NCBI RefSeq assembly: GCF_003121485.1
Contig: NZ_QAVX01000001.1
Span: forward strand, 1 to 64,000
Length of the DNA: 64,000 bases
Direction: 5' to 3'
Source: Dyella sp. C11
GTDB taxonomy: Bacteria > Pseudomonadota > Gammaproteobacteria > Xanthomonadales > Rhodanobacteraceae
The position numbers and the translations under genes were made by a program. This document shows positions 1 to 10,000 of this stretch, piece by piece. The notes under the pieces were generated by a model. That model saw nothing but the letters and a program-made list of their open reading frames with translations, was not told where the DNA came from and made no database searches. How positions within the stretch are numbered: the first letter of the stretch is position 1; every line of letters begins with the position of its first letter.

Positions 1-40
1 CCAACCGCGCGGCTTGGTGGCTCTTTCTCGAGCACCCCCC

Positions 41-76
41 CCTCACCCCGGCCCTCTCCCCGCCGGGGAGAGGGAG
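41..76. repeat. GC-rich palindromic intergenic repeat (family D), copy 1
   Basis: A 10-bp perfect stem, CCCTCTCCCC at 52-61 and GGGGAGAGGG at 65-74, is preceded by CCTCACCCCGG. A close copy lies at 35357-35392 in the opposite orientation relative to its CTCACCCC tail, which indicates a dispersed repeat rather than a gene-specific terminator. No coding sequence overlaps it. Confidence 0.7.
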
Positions 77-106
77 AAGTGCGGGGCATCGCGAATCGCC
101 CAACGA

Positions 107-135
107 AAAACGCCGCCCTAAGGCGGCGTTTTCAA
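107..135 (-). terminator. Rho-independent terminator of the cytochrome c5-like gene
   Basis: CGCCGCC (111-117) pairs with GGCGGCG (122-128) around a short CTAA loop. The hairpin is flanked by AAAAA on the left and TTTTC on the right, so it could stop transcription in both directions. It lies about 20 bp after the stop codon of the leftward cytochrome gene. Confidence 0.75.
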
Positions 136-155
136 ATACGAAGTACGAAGAAGGC

Positions 156-653
156 TTACTTCGCCTGATCCACGATCCAGTGCACCGCGGCCTTCACCTG
201 ATCATCCGTCAGCGCCGGGTTGCCACCCTTCGCCGGCATCATGTTGCCGTCCGGACCCTTGTAGCCATCCGTCGCGTGCTTGATCAGCGTGTCGATGCCT
301 TCGGCGATGCGTGGACCCCAGTTGGCCTTGTCACCCAGCTTCGGTGCGCCGGCGATGCCTGCGGTGTGGCAGCTGTGGCAGAGGTTGTCGTAGATGGTCT
401 TGCCGTCGGTCGTGCCACCATAGGCGACCTGCGAGGCGGCGGCCTTGGCGGCGGCTTCCTGCGCGGCCTGCATGGCGGCGCGGCCGGTGTCGCCGGCGTA
501 GACACCGCCGGCCGGCGCGATACGCGCTTCGGTCTGGGCGGTGGTTTGCGGATTCACTTCCTTCGGCTCGTGGTCGTAGATCAACCAGGCGCCGCCGATC
601 AGCAGGAGGGTCAGTACAGACAGGCCCACGATCAGCAGCGAGAAGCTACGCAT
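156..653 (-). CDS. Cytochrome c5-like membrane-anchored c-type cytochrome
   Basis: The 165-residue protein begins with an uncleaved-looking hydrophobic segment (about residues 4-23, SFSLLIVGLSVL onward) followed by an Ala/Gln-rich linker. The C-terminal haem domain has one CHSCH haem-binding motif and a downstream GNMMPAKGG motif that supplies the Met ligand. This is the cytochrome c5 family pattern: a periplasmic electron carrier to terminal oxidases, tethered by its N-terminus. I chose the ATG at 653. A TTG-started extension to 731 would place a polar, cysteine-containing stretch before the membrane helix, which is less plausible. A hairpin terminator follows directly. The gene stands alone and is transcribed away from the efflux genes. 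Confidence 0.85.
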   Translation of the reverse strand: MRSFSLLIVGLSVLTLLLIGGAWLIYDHEPKEVNPQTTAQTEARIAPAGGVYAGDTGRAAMQAAQEAAAKAAASQVAYGGTTDGKTIYDNLCHSCHTAGIAGAPKLGDKANWGPRIAEGIDTLIKHATDGYKGPDGNMMPAKGGNPALTDDQVKAAVHWIVDQAK

Positions 654-1331
654 GAAACTCTGGTCGGACTTCGTCAAGGAACCGCTCACGCAATGACTCC
701 AATTCAATGGACAAATCAATGGACGGCCCAAAGGGATGTCGCGGGCCGGATTAGCTTTGGTTCAGGCAACAATTGGCCGAGTATAGACGAAGGCCGCGCC
801 AAGTTTCAGTTGCTCCGATAGCGGCGCCATGTCGCGGTATGACCACACTATTTCATGCAAATTTCTTCATTTTGACGCGATAGGCTGGCAAAACCCTGCC
901 ATCGGTCATGGGGTACCCATGTCAACTGGCATTGTCTATTCCCGTTGATCTGACCCTATCCTTTCACTCGACACATAGGTCTTGGGATGCTCTGAGGAAT
1001 TTTGCGCAGCCGCCACCGGCTCTGTCTGCTCGCAGGTTGCAGGGGAGTCAGCGAAGGCAGACTGGACGTCTGTCGAGCCGGCTTCCCGAAGAGTTGCGGG
1101 CAAACAGAGCCGGCCATAGCAGCAAGTTCTGGTGTTTTTGGTGATGTCTGGAAGGCCCGCTGCCGGCGCCGCTCGGCTTGGCAAGACAGCCCGTCTTCCC
1201 TGCGCCGTGCAGCGCCGGCAGCGGGCCTTCCAGACATCATGGCGGCTGCGCAAAATTGTTCAGAGCATCCCTGGGCGCGCGGAGCGCACCGAGGGGTCGG
1301 GTGACCTGTCTTTCTTTCTGGGAGTTTTTTC
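654..1331. other. Intergenic region between cytochrome and efflux genes
   Basis: This stretch should hold the divergent promoters of the cytochrome gene and the RND adaptor. Its most visible content is the nested inverted-repeat element at 984-1271, annotated separately. Short reading frames in all frames here have no recognisable product, and they simply run through the palindromes. Confidence 0.6.
984..1271. repeat. Multi-arm nested inverted-repeat element
   Basis: An outer pair of 31-bp arms (984-1014 and 1241-1271, 29 of 31 complementary) encloses two internal hairpins. The first is 1016-1033 with 1096-1113, 16 of 18 complementary. The second is 1143-1169 with 1212-1238, 27 of 27 complementary. 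The whole 288 bp could fold as a three-way junction either as DNA or as RNA. No target-site duplication or transposase is seen. A MITE-like element or a structured RNA are both possible. The sequence shows only the pairing. Confidence 0.75.
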
Positions 1332-2621
1332 ATGTCGCGTTTTTGGAAGATCGCGCTGATCGTTGTGGCCGTGATCGTGGTGGGAGCCGTGGGCTTCCGT
1401 TTGCTGCACAAGCCCGCTGCCGAGGAAGGCGCACAGGGTCAGCACCGCGGTCAGCACAGGGGACAGGGAGCATCGGGTGACGCCCCAGCCGGCGGCGCCT
1501 CGGACAAGGACAAGGACGCCGCACCGGTGCCGGTGACGGTGGAGCCCGTGGTGAAGCAGGATGTGCCGGTGTACCTCACCGCGCTGGGCACCGTGCAGGC
1601 GCTCAACACGGTCACGGTGAATCCGCAGATCAGCGGCCAGATGCTGAGCATCAACTTCAAGGAAGGCCAGGAAGTGAAGAAGGGCGACCTGCTCGCGCAG
1701 ATCGACCCGCGTCCGTTCCAGGCCGCCTATGACCAGTCCGCCGCCAAGCAGCAGCAGGACGAAGCCCAGCTCGCCACCGCGCAGAGCACGCTCAAGCGCA
1801 ACGATGCGCTGGTGGCGAAGGGTTATGTCGCCCAGCTGGACATGGACACCTACCGCAACAACGTGGCGAACCTCGTTGCCACCGTGGCCGCCGACAAGGC
1901 TGCCGTGCGCGCTGCCAAGGTGAACCTGGACTACACCCGCATTCTTTCGCCCATCGATGGCGTGGCCGGCATTCGCCAGGTTGATCCGGGCAACGTCGTT
2001 ACCACCACCACCAACGTGGTCACGCTGACGCAGATCCACCCGATCTACGTGATGTTCACCCTCCCGGAGCAGAACCTGGAGACGGTGCGCAAGGAAGCCG
2101 CCAGCGGTGAACCGCTGGAAGTGCTGGCGCTGGACCGCTCCGACTCGCACACCATTGCCGACGACGGCCAGCTCAACGTGGTCGACAACCAGATCGACAC
2201 CACCACCGGCACGTTCAAGCTGCGCTCGGTGTTCCAGAACGCCAAGGGCGACCTGTGGCCGGGCCAGTTCGTGAACACGCGCCTGAAGGTGAGCACGGTA
2301 AAGGGCGGCCTGGTGATCCCGGCGCAGGCAGTGCAGCGTGGTCCGGATGGCGACTACGTGTACCTGGTGCAGCAGGACCAGACGGTCAAGATGAATCCGG
2401 GCAAGGTGGCCAATGAAGTGGGCGACAGCCACGTCATGATTTCCTCGGGCCTCGCGCTCAACGACCTGGTGGTGACGGAAGGCCAGTTCCGCCTGAAGCC
2501 GGGCAGCAAGGTCAAGGCGCTCAAGCCGGGCGAAGTGCCGACGGCACCGACCACGGCCGAGATGGACAAGGCCAAGAAGAACGCCAAGCAGCAGGGCGGC
2601 GGCGGTCGCCGCGGCGGCTGA
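1332..2621 (+). CDS. RND efflux periplasmic adaptor (membrane fusion protein), MdtA-like
   Basis: The 429-residue protein has an N-terminal membrane anchor (about residues 6-22) and a charged, low-complexity linker. It then has the HlyD-type barrel-sandwich and alpha-hairpin region (lipoyl-like half around residues 95-128, with QVDPGN in the return half) and a beta-barrel and membrane-proximal domain. The tail is Lys/Gly/Arg-rich. Family knowledge: such adaptors connect an inner-membrane RND pump to a TolC-like outer-membrane channel and help expel drugs and other amphiphiles. The RND gene starts 178 bp downstream on the same strand, so the two probably form one unit. No outer-membrane channel gene is present in the window. 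The substrate cannot be inferred. Confidence 0.9.
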   Translation: MSRFWKIALIVVAVIVVGAVGFRLLHKPAAEEGAQGQHRGQHRGQGASGDAPAGGASDKDKDAAPVPVTVEPVVKQDVPVYLTALGTVQALNTVTVNPQISGQMLSINFKEGQEVKKGDLLAQIDPRPFQAAYDQSAAKQQQDEAQLATAQSTLKRNDALVAKGYVAQLDMDTYRNNVANLVATVAADKAAVRAAKVNLDYTRILSPIDGVAGIRQVDPGNVVTTTTNVVTLTQIHPIYVMFTLPEQNLETVRKEAASGEPLEVLALDRSDSHTIADDGQLNVVDNQIDTTTGTFKLRSVFQNAKGDLWPGQFVNTRLKVSTVKGGLVIPAQAVQRGPDGDYVYLVQQDQTVKMNPGKVANEVGDSHVMISSGLALNDLVVTEGQFRLKPGSKVKALKPGEVPTAPTTAEMDKAKKNAKQQGGGGRRGG

Positions 2622-2799
2622 TTTGTGAGGGATGAGAGACGAGGGATGAGTAGCGAGGGCGTGATGACCAAGCCGTTCGCCGACCATCCATGGTGCTGAG
2701 TAGCGCGGGCTTGCGCCCTCGCTGCTCGCCTCTTACCCCTGCATCCATGGCAACGCGCGTTACAGGAACAGGCGCGCTCACCTAACCAACGGCAAACCT

Positions 2800-5700
2800 A
2801 TGGGCTTCTCCACACTCTTCATTCGTCGACCGATCGCCACCTCGCTGCTGATGGTGGCGGTGCTGCTGCTCGGCATCCTCGGCTACCGCCAGCTGCCGGT
2901 ATCGGCGCTGCCCGAGATCGACGCGCCCAGCCTGGTGGTGACCACGCAGTATCCGGGCGCCAGCGCCTCGACCATGGCGTCGCTGGTGACCACGCCGCTG
3001 GAGCGCAACCTGGGCCAGATCTCCGGCCTGGCGATGATGACCTCCGACTCGTCGGCCGGTCTCTCGACCATCGTGCTGCAGTTCGCCATGGATCGCGACA
3101 TCGACATCGCCGCGCAGGACGTGCAGGCCGCCATCAACCAGGCGCGCGGCACGCTGCCCAGCACGCTGCCGTATCCGCCGGTGTACAACCGCGTGAATCC
3201 GGCCGATGCGCCCATCATCACGCTCAAGCTCACGTCCGACAGCCTGCCGCTGCGTGACGTGAACAACTACGCCGACTCGATCCTCGCGCAGAAGCTCTCG
3301 CAGGTGCAGGGCGTGGGCCTGGTGTCCATCGCCGGCAACGTGCGTCCGGCCGTGCGCGTGCAGGTGAACCCGTCGCAGCTGGCCAATCTCGGCCTCACGA
3401 TGGAAGACGTGCGCAGCGCGCTCACCGAAGCCAACGTGAACGCGCCCAAGGGCACGCTCAACGGCGCCACGCAGTCCTACAGCATCGGCACCAACGACCA
3501 GCTCGCCGACGCCGCCGAGTACAAGAGCACCATCATCGCGTACAAGAACAACGCGCCGGTGCGCCTGTCCGACGTGGCCGAAGTGGTCGACGGCGTGGAG
3601 AACGACCAGCTCGCCGCGTGGGCGAACGGCAAACCCGCCGTGCTGCTCGACATCCGTCGCCAGCCGGGCGCCAACATCGTGCAGACCGTGCAGCAGATCC
3701 GCGCGATCCTGCCGCAGCTGCAGGCCGTGCTGCCGGCAGACGTGCACCTGGATGTGTTCGCCGACCGCACCATCACCATCCGCGCGTCGGTGGAAGACGT
3801 GCAGTTCACGCTGATCCTCACCATCTGCCTGGTGGTGGCGGTGATCTTCGTGTTCCTGCGCCGCCTGTGGGCCACGGTGATTCCGTCCGTTGCGGTGCCG
3901 CTGTCGCTGATGGGTACGTTCGGCGTGATGGCCTTCACCGGCATGTCGCTGGACAACCTCTCGCTGATGGCGCTGACCGTGGCCACCGGCTTCGTGGTGG
4001 ACGATGCGATCGTGATGATCGAAAACATCGTGCGCTACATCGAGCAGGGCAAGGAGGGCAAGGAAGCTGCTGAAATCGGCGCGAAGGAAATCGGCTTCAC
4101 GGTGCTGTCGCTGACCGTCTCGCTGATTGCCGTGTTCCTGCCGCTGCTGCTGATGCCGGGCGTCACCGGTCGCCTGTTCCACGAATTCGCGTGGGTGCTC
4201 ACCATTGCGGTGGCCATCTCCATGCTGGTGTCGCTGACGCTGACGCCGATGATGTGCGCCTACCTGCTGCGACCCGATGCGCTGCCCGAAGGCGACGACG
4301 CGCACGAGCGCCACGCCGCCGCCGGCAAGAAGACCTGGTGGTCGCGCCTGGTTAATGTGTACGAGAGCTCGCTCGACTGGGTGTTGGGCCATCAGCGCCT
4401 GACCATCCTGATCGCGGCGGCCACCGTCGTGCTCACCGTGTTCCTCTACATCGTGATTCCGAAGGGCCTGCTGCCCGAGCAGGACACCGGCCTGATCACC
4501 GGCGTGGTGGCGGCCGACCAGAACGTCGCCTTCCCGCAGATGGAGCAGCGCACCAAGGCCGTGGCTGACGCGCTTCGTCGCGACAAGGCGGTGACCGGCG
4601 TGGCCGCGTTCATCGGTGCCGGTTCCATCAATCCCACGCTCAACCAGGGTCAGCTCAGCATCGTGCTGAAGGATCGCGGCGACCGCGATGGCCTGGACGA
4701 AGTGGTGGCGCGCCTGCAGAAAGAGGCCGCCGGCATTCCGGGCGTGGCGCTGTACCTGAAGCCCGTGCAGGACGTGACGCTGGATAGCCGCGTGTCCGCC
4801 ACCGAGTACCAGTACTCGATGTCCGACGTGAACGCGACGGAGCTTTCCGGTTACGCCACGCAGATGACGGCAGCGCTGCGCGAACTGCCCGAACTGGCCG
4901 ACGTGGACAACAACCTCGCCGACCAGGGCACCTCGCTCAAGCTCACCATCGACCGTGAGAAGGCCAGCCGTCTCGGCGTGCCGGTGCAGACCATCGACGA
5001 TACGCTGTACGACTCGTTCGGCCAGCGCCAGATCTCCACCATCTTCACCCAGCTCAACCAGTACCGCGTGGTGCTGGAAGTGGCGCCGCAGTTCCGCACC
5101 AGCACCGCGCTGCTCAACCAGCTCACGGTGAAGAGCAACGGCAGCGGTGCGCTGACGGGCAGCAACGCCACCGCGTTCGGCCAGGTGGCGTCGAGCAACT
5201 CGTCCACCAGCACGGGCATCGGTGTTTCCAACACCGGCGTGATCATCGGTGGCGGCGGCACCATTCCGCTGGCGTCGCTCGCGACGGCGGAAATCAGCAC
5301 GGCGCCGCTGGTGGTCAGCCATCAGCAGCAGCTGCCGGCCGTGACGATCTCCTTCAACCTTGCACCGGGCTATTCGCTGTCCGAAGCGGTGGAAGCGATC
5401 CACGGCGTGGAGCAGAAGCTCAACTTCCCGCCGCAGGTGCGTGGCCAGTTCATCGGCAAGGCAGCGGAGTTCTCCACCTCGCTGACCAATGAAGTGCTGC
5501 TGCTGATCGCCTCCATCGTGGTGATCTACATCGTGCTGGGCGTGCTGTACGAGAGCTACATCCACCCGCTGACCATCATCTCCACGCTGCCGCCCGCGGG
5601 CGTCGGTGCCTTGCTGGCGCTCATCCTGTGCGGCATGAGCCTGTCGGTGGATGGCATCGTGGGTATCGTGCTACTGATCGGTATCGTGAAGAAGAACGCG

Positions 5701-6036
5701 ATCATGATGATCGACTTCGCGATCGAGGCGCAGCGCGAAGGCATGAAGCCGCACGAAGCGATCCGTCGCGCGTGCTTGCTGCGTTTCCGTCCGATCATGA
5801 TGACCACCGCGGCGGCCATGCTGGGCGCGTTGCCGCTGGCGCTGGGCAACGGCATCGGCGCGGAACTGCGTCGCCCGCTCGGCGTGTCCATCGTGGGCGG
5901 CCTGCTGCTCTCCCAGCTGGTGACGCTGTACACCACGCCGGTGATCTACCTGTACATGGAGCGCTTCTCCGACTGGCTGCGCGAACGCCGCGAGCGTCGT
6001 GCGCTCGAACGCGCGCAGACGCGGGGCGCGATGTGA
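2800..6036 (+). CDS. RND efflux pump inner-membrane subunit, MdtB/MuxB-like (HAE1 family)
   Basis: The 1078-residue length, the N-terminal FIRRPIATSLLM helix and the duplicated 12-helix plan are those of HAE1-family proton-driven RND exporters. The proton-relay pair is seen as D401-D402 in FVVDDAIVMIEN on helix 4. The C-terminal half carries the repeated GIVKKNAIMMIDFA segment. A low-complexity Gly/Ser/Asn insert occurs in the second periplasmic loop (roughly residues 780-830). It follows the adaptor gene on the same strand. A strong hairpin terminator 44 bp after the stop separates it from the LOG-like gene and the second RND gene. In MdtABC/MuxABC systems two different RND subunits assemble into one trimer, so a partnership with the protein at 7052 is inferred. 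Confidence 0.9.
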   Translation: MGFSTLFIRRPIATSLLMVAVLLLGILGYRQLPVSALPEIDAPSLVVTTQYPGASASTMASLVTTPLERNLGQISGLAMMTSDSSAGLSTIVLQFAMDRDIDIAAQDVQAAINQARGTLPSTLPYPPVYNRVNPADAPIITLKLTSDSLPLRDVNNYADSILAQKLSQVQGVGLVSIAGNVRPAVRVQVNPSQLANLGLTMEDVRSALTEANVNAPKGTLNGATQSYSIGTNDQLADAAEYKSTIIAYKNNAPVRLSDVAEVVDGVENDQLAAWANGKPAVLLDIRRQPGANIVQTVQQIRAILPQLQAVLPADVHLDVFADRTITIRASVEDVQFTLILTICLVVAVIFVFLRRLWATVIPSVAVPLSLMGTFGVMAFTGMSLDNLSLMALTVATGFVVDDAIVMIENIVRYIEQGKEGKEAAEIGAKEIGFTVLSLTVSLIAVFLPLLLMPGVTGRLFHEFAWVLTIAVAISMLVSLTLTPMMCAYLLRPDALPEGDDAHERHAAAGKKTWWSRLVNVYESSLDWVLGHQRLTILIAAATVVLTVFLYIVIPKGLLPEQDTGLITGVVAADQNVAFPQMEQRTKAVADALRRDKAVTGVAAFIGAGSINPTLNQGQLSIVLKDRGDRDGLDEVVARLQKEAAGIPGVALYLKPVQDVTLDSRVSATEYQYSMSDVNATELSGYATQMTAALRELPELADVDNNLADQGTSLKLTIDREKASRLGVPVQTIDDTLYDSFGQRQISTIFTQLNQYRVVLEVAPQFRTSTALLNQLTVKSNGSGALTGSNATAFGQVASSNSSTSTGIGVSNTGVIIGGGGTIPLASLATAEISTAPLVVSHQQQLPAVTISFNLAPGYSLSEAVEAIHGVEQKLNFPPQVRGQFIGKAAEFSTSLTNEVLLLIASIVVIYIVLGVLYESYIHPLTIISTLPPAGVGALLALILCGMSLSVDGIVGIVLLIGIVKKNAIMMIDFAIEAQREGMKPHEAIRRACLLRFRPIMMTTAAAMLGALPLALGNGIGAELRRPLGVSIVGGLLLSQLVTLYTTPVIYLYMERFSDWLRERRERRALERAQTRGAM

Positions 6037-6079
6037 TGAAACAACGACGATCCGGTGTTCGCCGGGTCGCCGAACACCA

Positions 6080-6119
6080 CGAAAGGGGCGCGGCCGACAC
6101 GGCGCGCCCCTTTCGGCGT
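6080..6119 (+). terminator. Hairpin terminator after the first RND gene
   Basis: A 13-bp perfect stem (6080-6092 and 6103-6115, CGAAAGGGGCGCG with its complement) is followed by GCGTTTTC. It implies that the adaptor and first pump gene end their transcript before the LOG-like gene. Confidence 0.75.
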
Positions 6120-6193
6120 TTTCGACGGGCAGGGTGCAGCGCTGCGCTTGAACCATCTGCTGCCATCCCTGCGAACAAGGCAACGACAGGACC

Positions 6194-6715
6194 ATGACGA
6201 GAAAACCCCAGGTATGCGTGCTTGGCAGTGCCGAGCCCGGTTCAAAGGCTTATGAGCTTGCCGGCGAAGCCGGCGCGTTGCTTGCCAGGGCGGGCATCAC
6301 GGTGGTGAGCGGCTGCGGCAGCCCGGCCACGCGCCATGCCGCACAGCGCGCCATCGATGCGGGCGGGCAGGTGCTCAGCATCATTCCCGCGGATGAAATG
6401 CCCGCCGCCGACTGGCCTGCCACGACGGTGGTGCCGTGCGGCATGGGCGATGCGCGCAATCTGTTGATGGCGTTGGCTGGCGATGCCTGCCTTGTCATCG
6501 GCGGACGCGCCGGCACCATCTCGGAAGTGTGCCTGGCGTGGCTGCATCGCCGTCCGCTGCTGCCGTTGACGGGTTGCGGCGGCTGGTCCGACGGCCTGCT
6601 GGACAACCCGCCGGATGAACGCGGCAATTCGCCGATCCTGCCGTGGGATTCCGTGGCGGCGCTGGAGGCGCAACTCAGATCACTGGGATTGGGTGTGTCG
6701 TTGAGTAGCATTTAG
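6194..6715 (+). CDS. LOG/TIGR00725-like nucleotide-binding protein
   Basis: The 173-residue protein has a Rossmann-like start (VCVLGSAEPGS) and the signature GGRAGTISE (about residues 98-106). This corresponds to the GGxxGTxxE phosphate-binding motif of the LOG/DprA-Rossmann superfamily. The short form resembles TIGR00725 proteins, whose function is not established. Related LOG proteins are phosphoribohydrolases that release cytokinin-type bases from nucleotides. The PGGxGT motif of true LOG enzymes is only partly matched, so I do not assign that reaction. It sits between two RND pump genes, separated from both by a terminator or a repeat, and there is no evidence of a role in efflux. Confidence 0.7.
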   Translation: MTRKPQVCVLGSAEPGSKAYELAGEAGALLARAGITVVSGCGSPATRHAAQRAIDAGGQVLSIIPADEMPAADWPATTVVPCGMGDARNLLMALAGDACLVIGGRAGTISEVCLAWLHRRPLLPLTGCGGWSDGLLDNPPDERGNSPILPWDSVAALEAQLRSLGLGVSLSSI

Positions 6716-7051
6716 ACGTCTAAGTCGACACCGTGTCCAACCACGCAACCTCCCTATCCCTCACCGTCATTCCCGCGAAGGCGGGAATCCAGCGACTTTG
6801 CTCGGACGCTGGGGGAATGCGAAAGGCACTGGATTCCCGCCTTCGCGGGAATGACGGTGAGGCTAAGCACGCATGACAGCGAGCCTTGAAGCCTGCGCAA
6901 TTGCATCGACAGCCCCATCAACCAAACCGCCCGTCATGCGTTCTTGCGTGAATGTGCGGTATATACGTAGCTTCGTGCGCGCGCCTTCGTCGGCGAGCGG
7001 CTTGTTTGAATACCTTCGCGCCCGGCGCGTTGCTTCTGGTTTCCTGACGGC
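6716..7051. other. Intergenic gap before second RND gene
   Basis: The gap contains the 32-bp-armed inverted repeat at 6761-6860, and after it about 190 bp that presumably holds the promoter of the second RND gene. A 60-codon open frame at 6873-7055 has no recognisable features and was not called. Confidence 0.5.
6761..6860. repeat. Dispersed inverted repeat, family C, copy 1
   Basis: The arms 6761-6792 and 6829-6860 are perfect 32-bp reverse complements containing CGTCATTCCCGCGAAGGC, around a 36-base loop. A second member with the related core CGTCATCCCTGCGAAAGC lies at 26133-26232 inside the secretion operon. The matching design (arm of about 30 bp ending in ATCCAG, loop of 36-44 bases) marks a dispersed family with paired changes in both arms. 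Confidence 0.85.
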
Positions 7052-10000
7052 ATGAATATTTCCGGCCCCTTCATCCGCCGCCCGATCGGTACCTCGCTGC
7101 TCGCCATGGGCGTGTTCGCGGTGGGCTTGATCTGCTACGTGCTGTTGGGCGTGGCCGCACTGCCGAACATGCAGTTCCCGGTGATCTTCGTGCAGGCCAG
7201 CCAGGCGGGCGCGAGTGCCAGCACCATGGCATCCACCGTGGCGGCGCCGCTCGAACGCCATCTCGGCCAGGTGCCGGGCATCGACACCATGCGCTCGTCC
7301 AGCTCGCTGGGCAGCACGCAGGTGTTCCTGATGTTCGATACGGGGCGCAACCTCGATTCCGCCGCGCGCGACGTGCAGGCGGCGATCAATGCCGCGCAGT
7401 CGGATCTGCCCAGTGGCCTCAACGCTCCGCCGAGCTATCAGAAGGCCAACCCGAACGACGATCCCATCATCGCCTTCGCACTGACCTCGGAAACGCAGTC
7501 GGCACGTGAGCTCTACGACATTGCCGACTCGCTGCTTGCACAGCGCATCCGTCAGCTCGAAGGTGTGTCGGAAGTGGACATCCTCGGCGCCGCCACGCCG
7601 GCCATTCGCGTGGATGTGAACCTGCGCCAGCTCAATGCGCTGGGTCTCTCGCCCGATCAGCTGCGCAACGCGCTCACCGCCGCCAACGTCACCTCGCCGC
7701 AGGGTTTCCTCAGCGACGGCAAGACCACCATGGCGGTGACGGCGAACGATTCGCTGCACAACGCTGCCGACTTCGCCAACCTGGTGATTGCCTCCAACAA
7801 CGGCACGCCGGTGCGCCTGTCCGATGTGGCCAAGGTGTACGACGGCCTGCAGGACGCGTATCAGGCCGCATGGTTCCAGGGCAAGCCGGCGATCCTGATG
7901 TACGTGTATCGCCAGTCCACGGCCAACATCATCGGCACCGTGGATCGCGTGAAGGACGCCGTACCGTTGCTGCGCGATTACCTGCAGCCGGGTACCACGC
8001 TCACGCCGTACTTCGATGGCACGCCCACCATTCGCGCATCGCTGCATGAAGTGCAGGCCACGCTGGTGATCAGCCTGTTGATGGTGATGCTGACCATGGC
8101 GCTATTCCTGCGCCGCCTTGCACCCACGCTTATCGCCACCGCTGCCGTGCCGTTGTCGCTCGCGGGTGCGGCGATGGTGATGTATGTCCTTGGCTTCACG
8201 CTCAACAACCTGACGCTGCTGGCGCTGGTGATCGCGATCGGCTTCGTGGTGGACGATGCCATCGTGGTGATCGAGAACATCGTGCGCCATATCGACCAGG
8301 GCATGACGCGCATGGAGGCGGCGCTCGCGGGTGCGAAGGAAATCGGCTTCACCATCGTGTCGATTACCGCCTCGCTGGTGGCCGTGTTCATCCCGTTGCT
8401 GTTCATGACTGGCATCACGGGCCTGTTCTTCAAGGAATTCACCATCACCCTGGTGGCGGCCATCATTGTGTCGGCACTGGTGTCGCTCACGCTCACCACA
8501 TCGCTGTGCGGCCAGTTCCTCTCGGGCCACGAGCAGGACAAGCCCACGACGCGCATCGGCATCGCGCTGGAGAAATTCCAGGCCGGCATGCTCGCCGCGT
8601 ATTCGCATTGCCTGAAGTTCTCCATCAAGCATGCCTTGGCGTTCTCGCTGACGCCGCTGGTGCTGATCGTCATCACCATCTTCCTGTTCGGCCAGGTGAA
8701 GACCGGCCTGTTCCCGCCGCAGGACACCGGTTTGATTCGCGGCCGCGCCACCTCGGGCGCCACCGTGTCCTTCCAGGATGCCGTGGCGCGCCAGCAGCGC
8801 TTGATCGACATGCTGCTGAAGGACCACGACGTGGCTCGCGTGGGTTCGCGCCTGGGCACCAGTCGCCAGGGTTCGTCGGGCACGTTCGATATCGAACTGA
8901 AGACCCACGCACAAGGCCGCAAGGACGACACCTTCGCCGTGCTCGCCCGCCTGAGTGCCAAGGCCGCGCGCTATCCCGACCTCAACGTGCGCCTGCGCCC
9001 CATCCAGGATCTGCCGAGCTTCGGCGGTGGTGGTGGCACCAGTCAGGGCGCGCAGTACCAGGTGTCGTTGCAGGGCGACGATCCGGAAGAATTGACTCTG
9101 TGGCTGCCCAAGCTGGTGGCCGAGCTGAAGAAAAACCCCAAGCTCAAGGACGTCGGCAGCGACGTCGACGATGCGGGCCTGCAGCAGAACATCGTGATCG
9201 ACCGCGACAAGGCCGCACGGCTCGGCGTGGGCATCGGCACCATCGATGGCGCGCTGTACAACGCCTTCGGCCAGCGCCAGATCAGCACCATCTATTCCGA
9301 CCTCAACCAGTACAAGGTCGTGGTGAATGCGCTGCCCAACCAGACGGCAACGCCCGACTCGATCAACCAGGTCTATGTGGCCAGCACGGCCGGCAAGATG
9401 GTGCCGCTCACCGCGTTCGCGCATCAGGAGCCAGGACTTGCGCCGACGCAGATTTCGCACGAAAACCAGTACACCGTGATGAGCATGAGCTTCAACCTCG
9501 CGCCCGGCGTGAGCATGGGCGAAGCCTTGGAGATCATTCAGCAGACCGGTGCGCAGATGCGCTTGCCGGGCGACATCCGCATCAACATCGGCGGTGACTT
9601 CCGCCGCTTCCAGCAATCGCAGAGCGGCATGCTGTGGCTGTTGCTGGGCGCGGTGGTGGTGGTCTACATCGTGCTGGGCATGCTGTACGAAAGCCTGATC
9701 CACCCGGTCACCATTCTTTCCACCTTGCCTGCGGCGGGCGTGGGCGCGTTGCTCGCGTTGTGGATCACCGACACCGAGTTGTCGGTGATCGCGCAAATTG
9801 CGTTGGTGCTGTTGATCGGTATCGTGAAGAAAAACGCGATCATGATGATCGACTTCGCGCTGGTCGCGCGCCGCGAGCACGGGCTGAGTCCCGCCGATGC
9901 CGCGTACGAGGCAAGCATGGTGCGTTTCCGTCCCATCATGATGACGACGATGGTGGCGATCCTCGCCGCCGTGCCCATCGCGATCGGCCTCGGCGAAGGG

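Noticed and set aside
956..1411. Overlapping short frames in the inverted-repeat region as possible genes
   Set aside because: Their peptides mirror the palindromic DNA, there is no ribosome site, and they cross the adaptor start.
2782..5565. A 927-codon open frame on the minus strand, His/Arg/Gln-rich
   Set aside because: It lies entirely antisense to the first RND gene, its composition is that of a GC-rich reverse frame, and it has no domain. Similar long antisense frames over 8102-9880, 10305-12005, 33612-35339, 48187-50565, 52997-54781 and 58152-60218 were rejected for the same reason.
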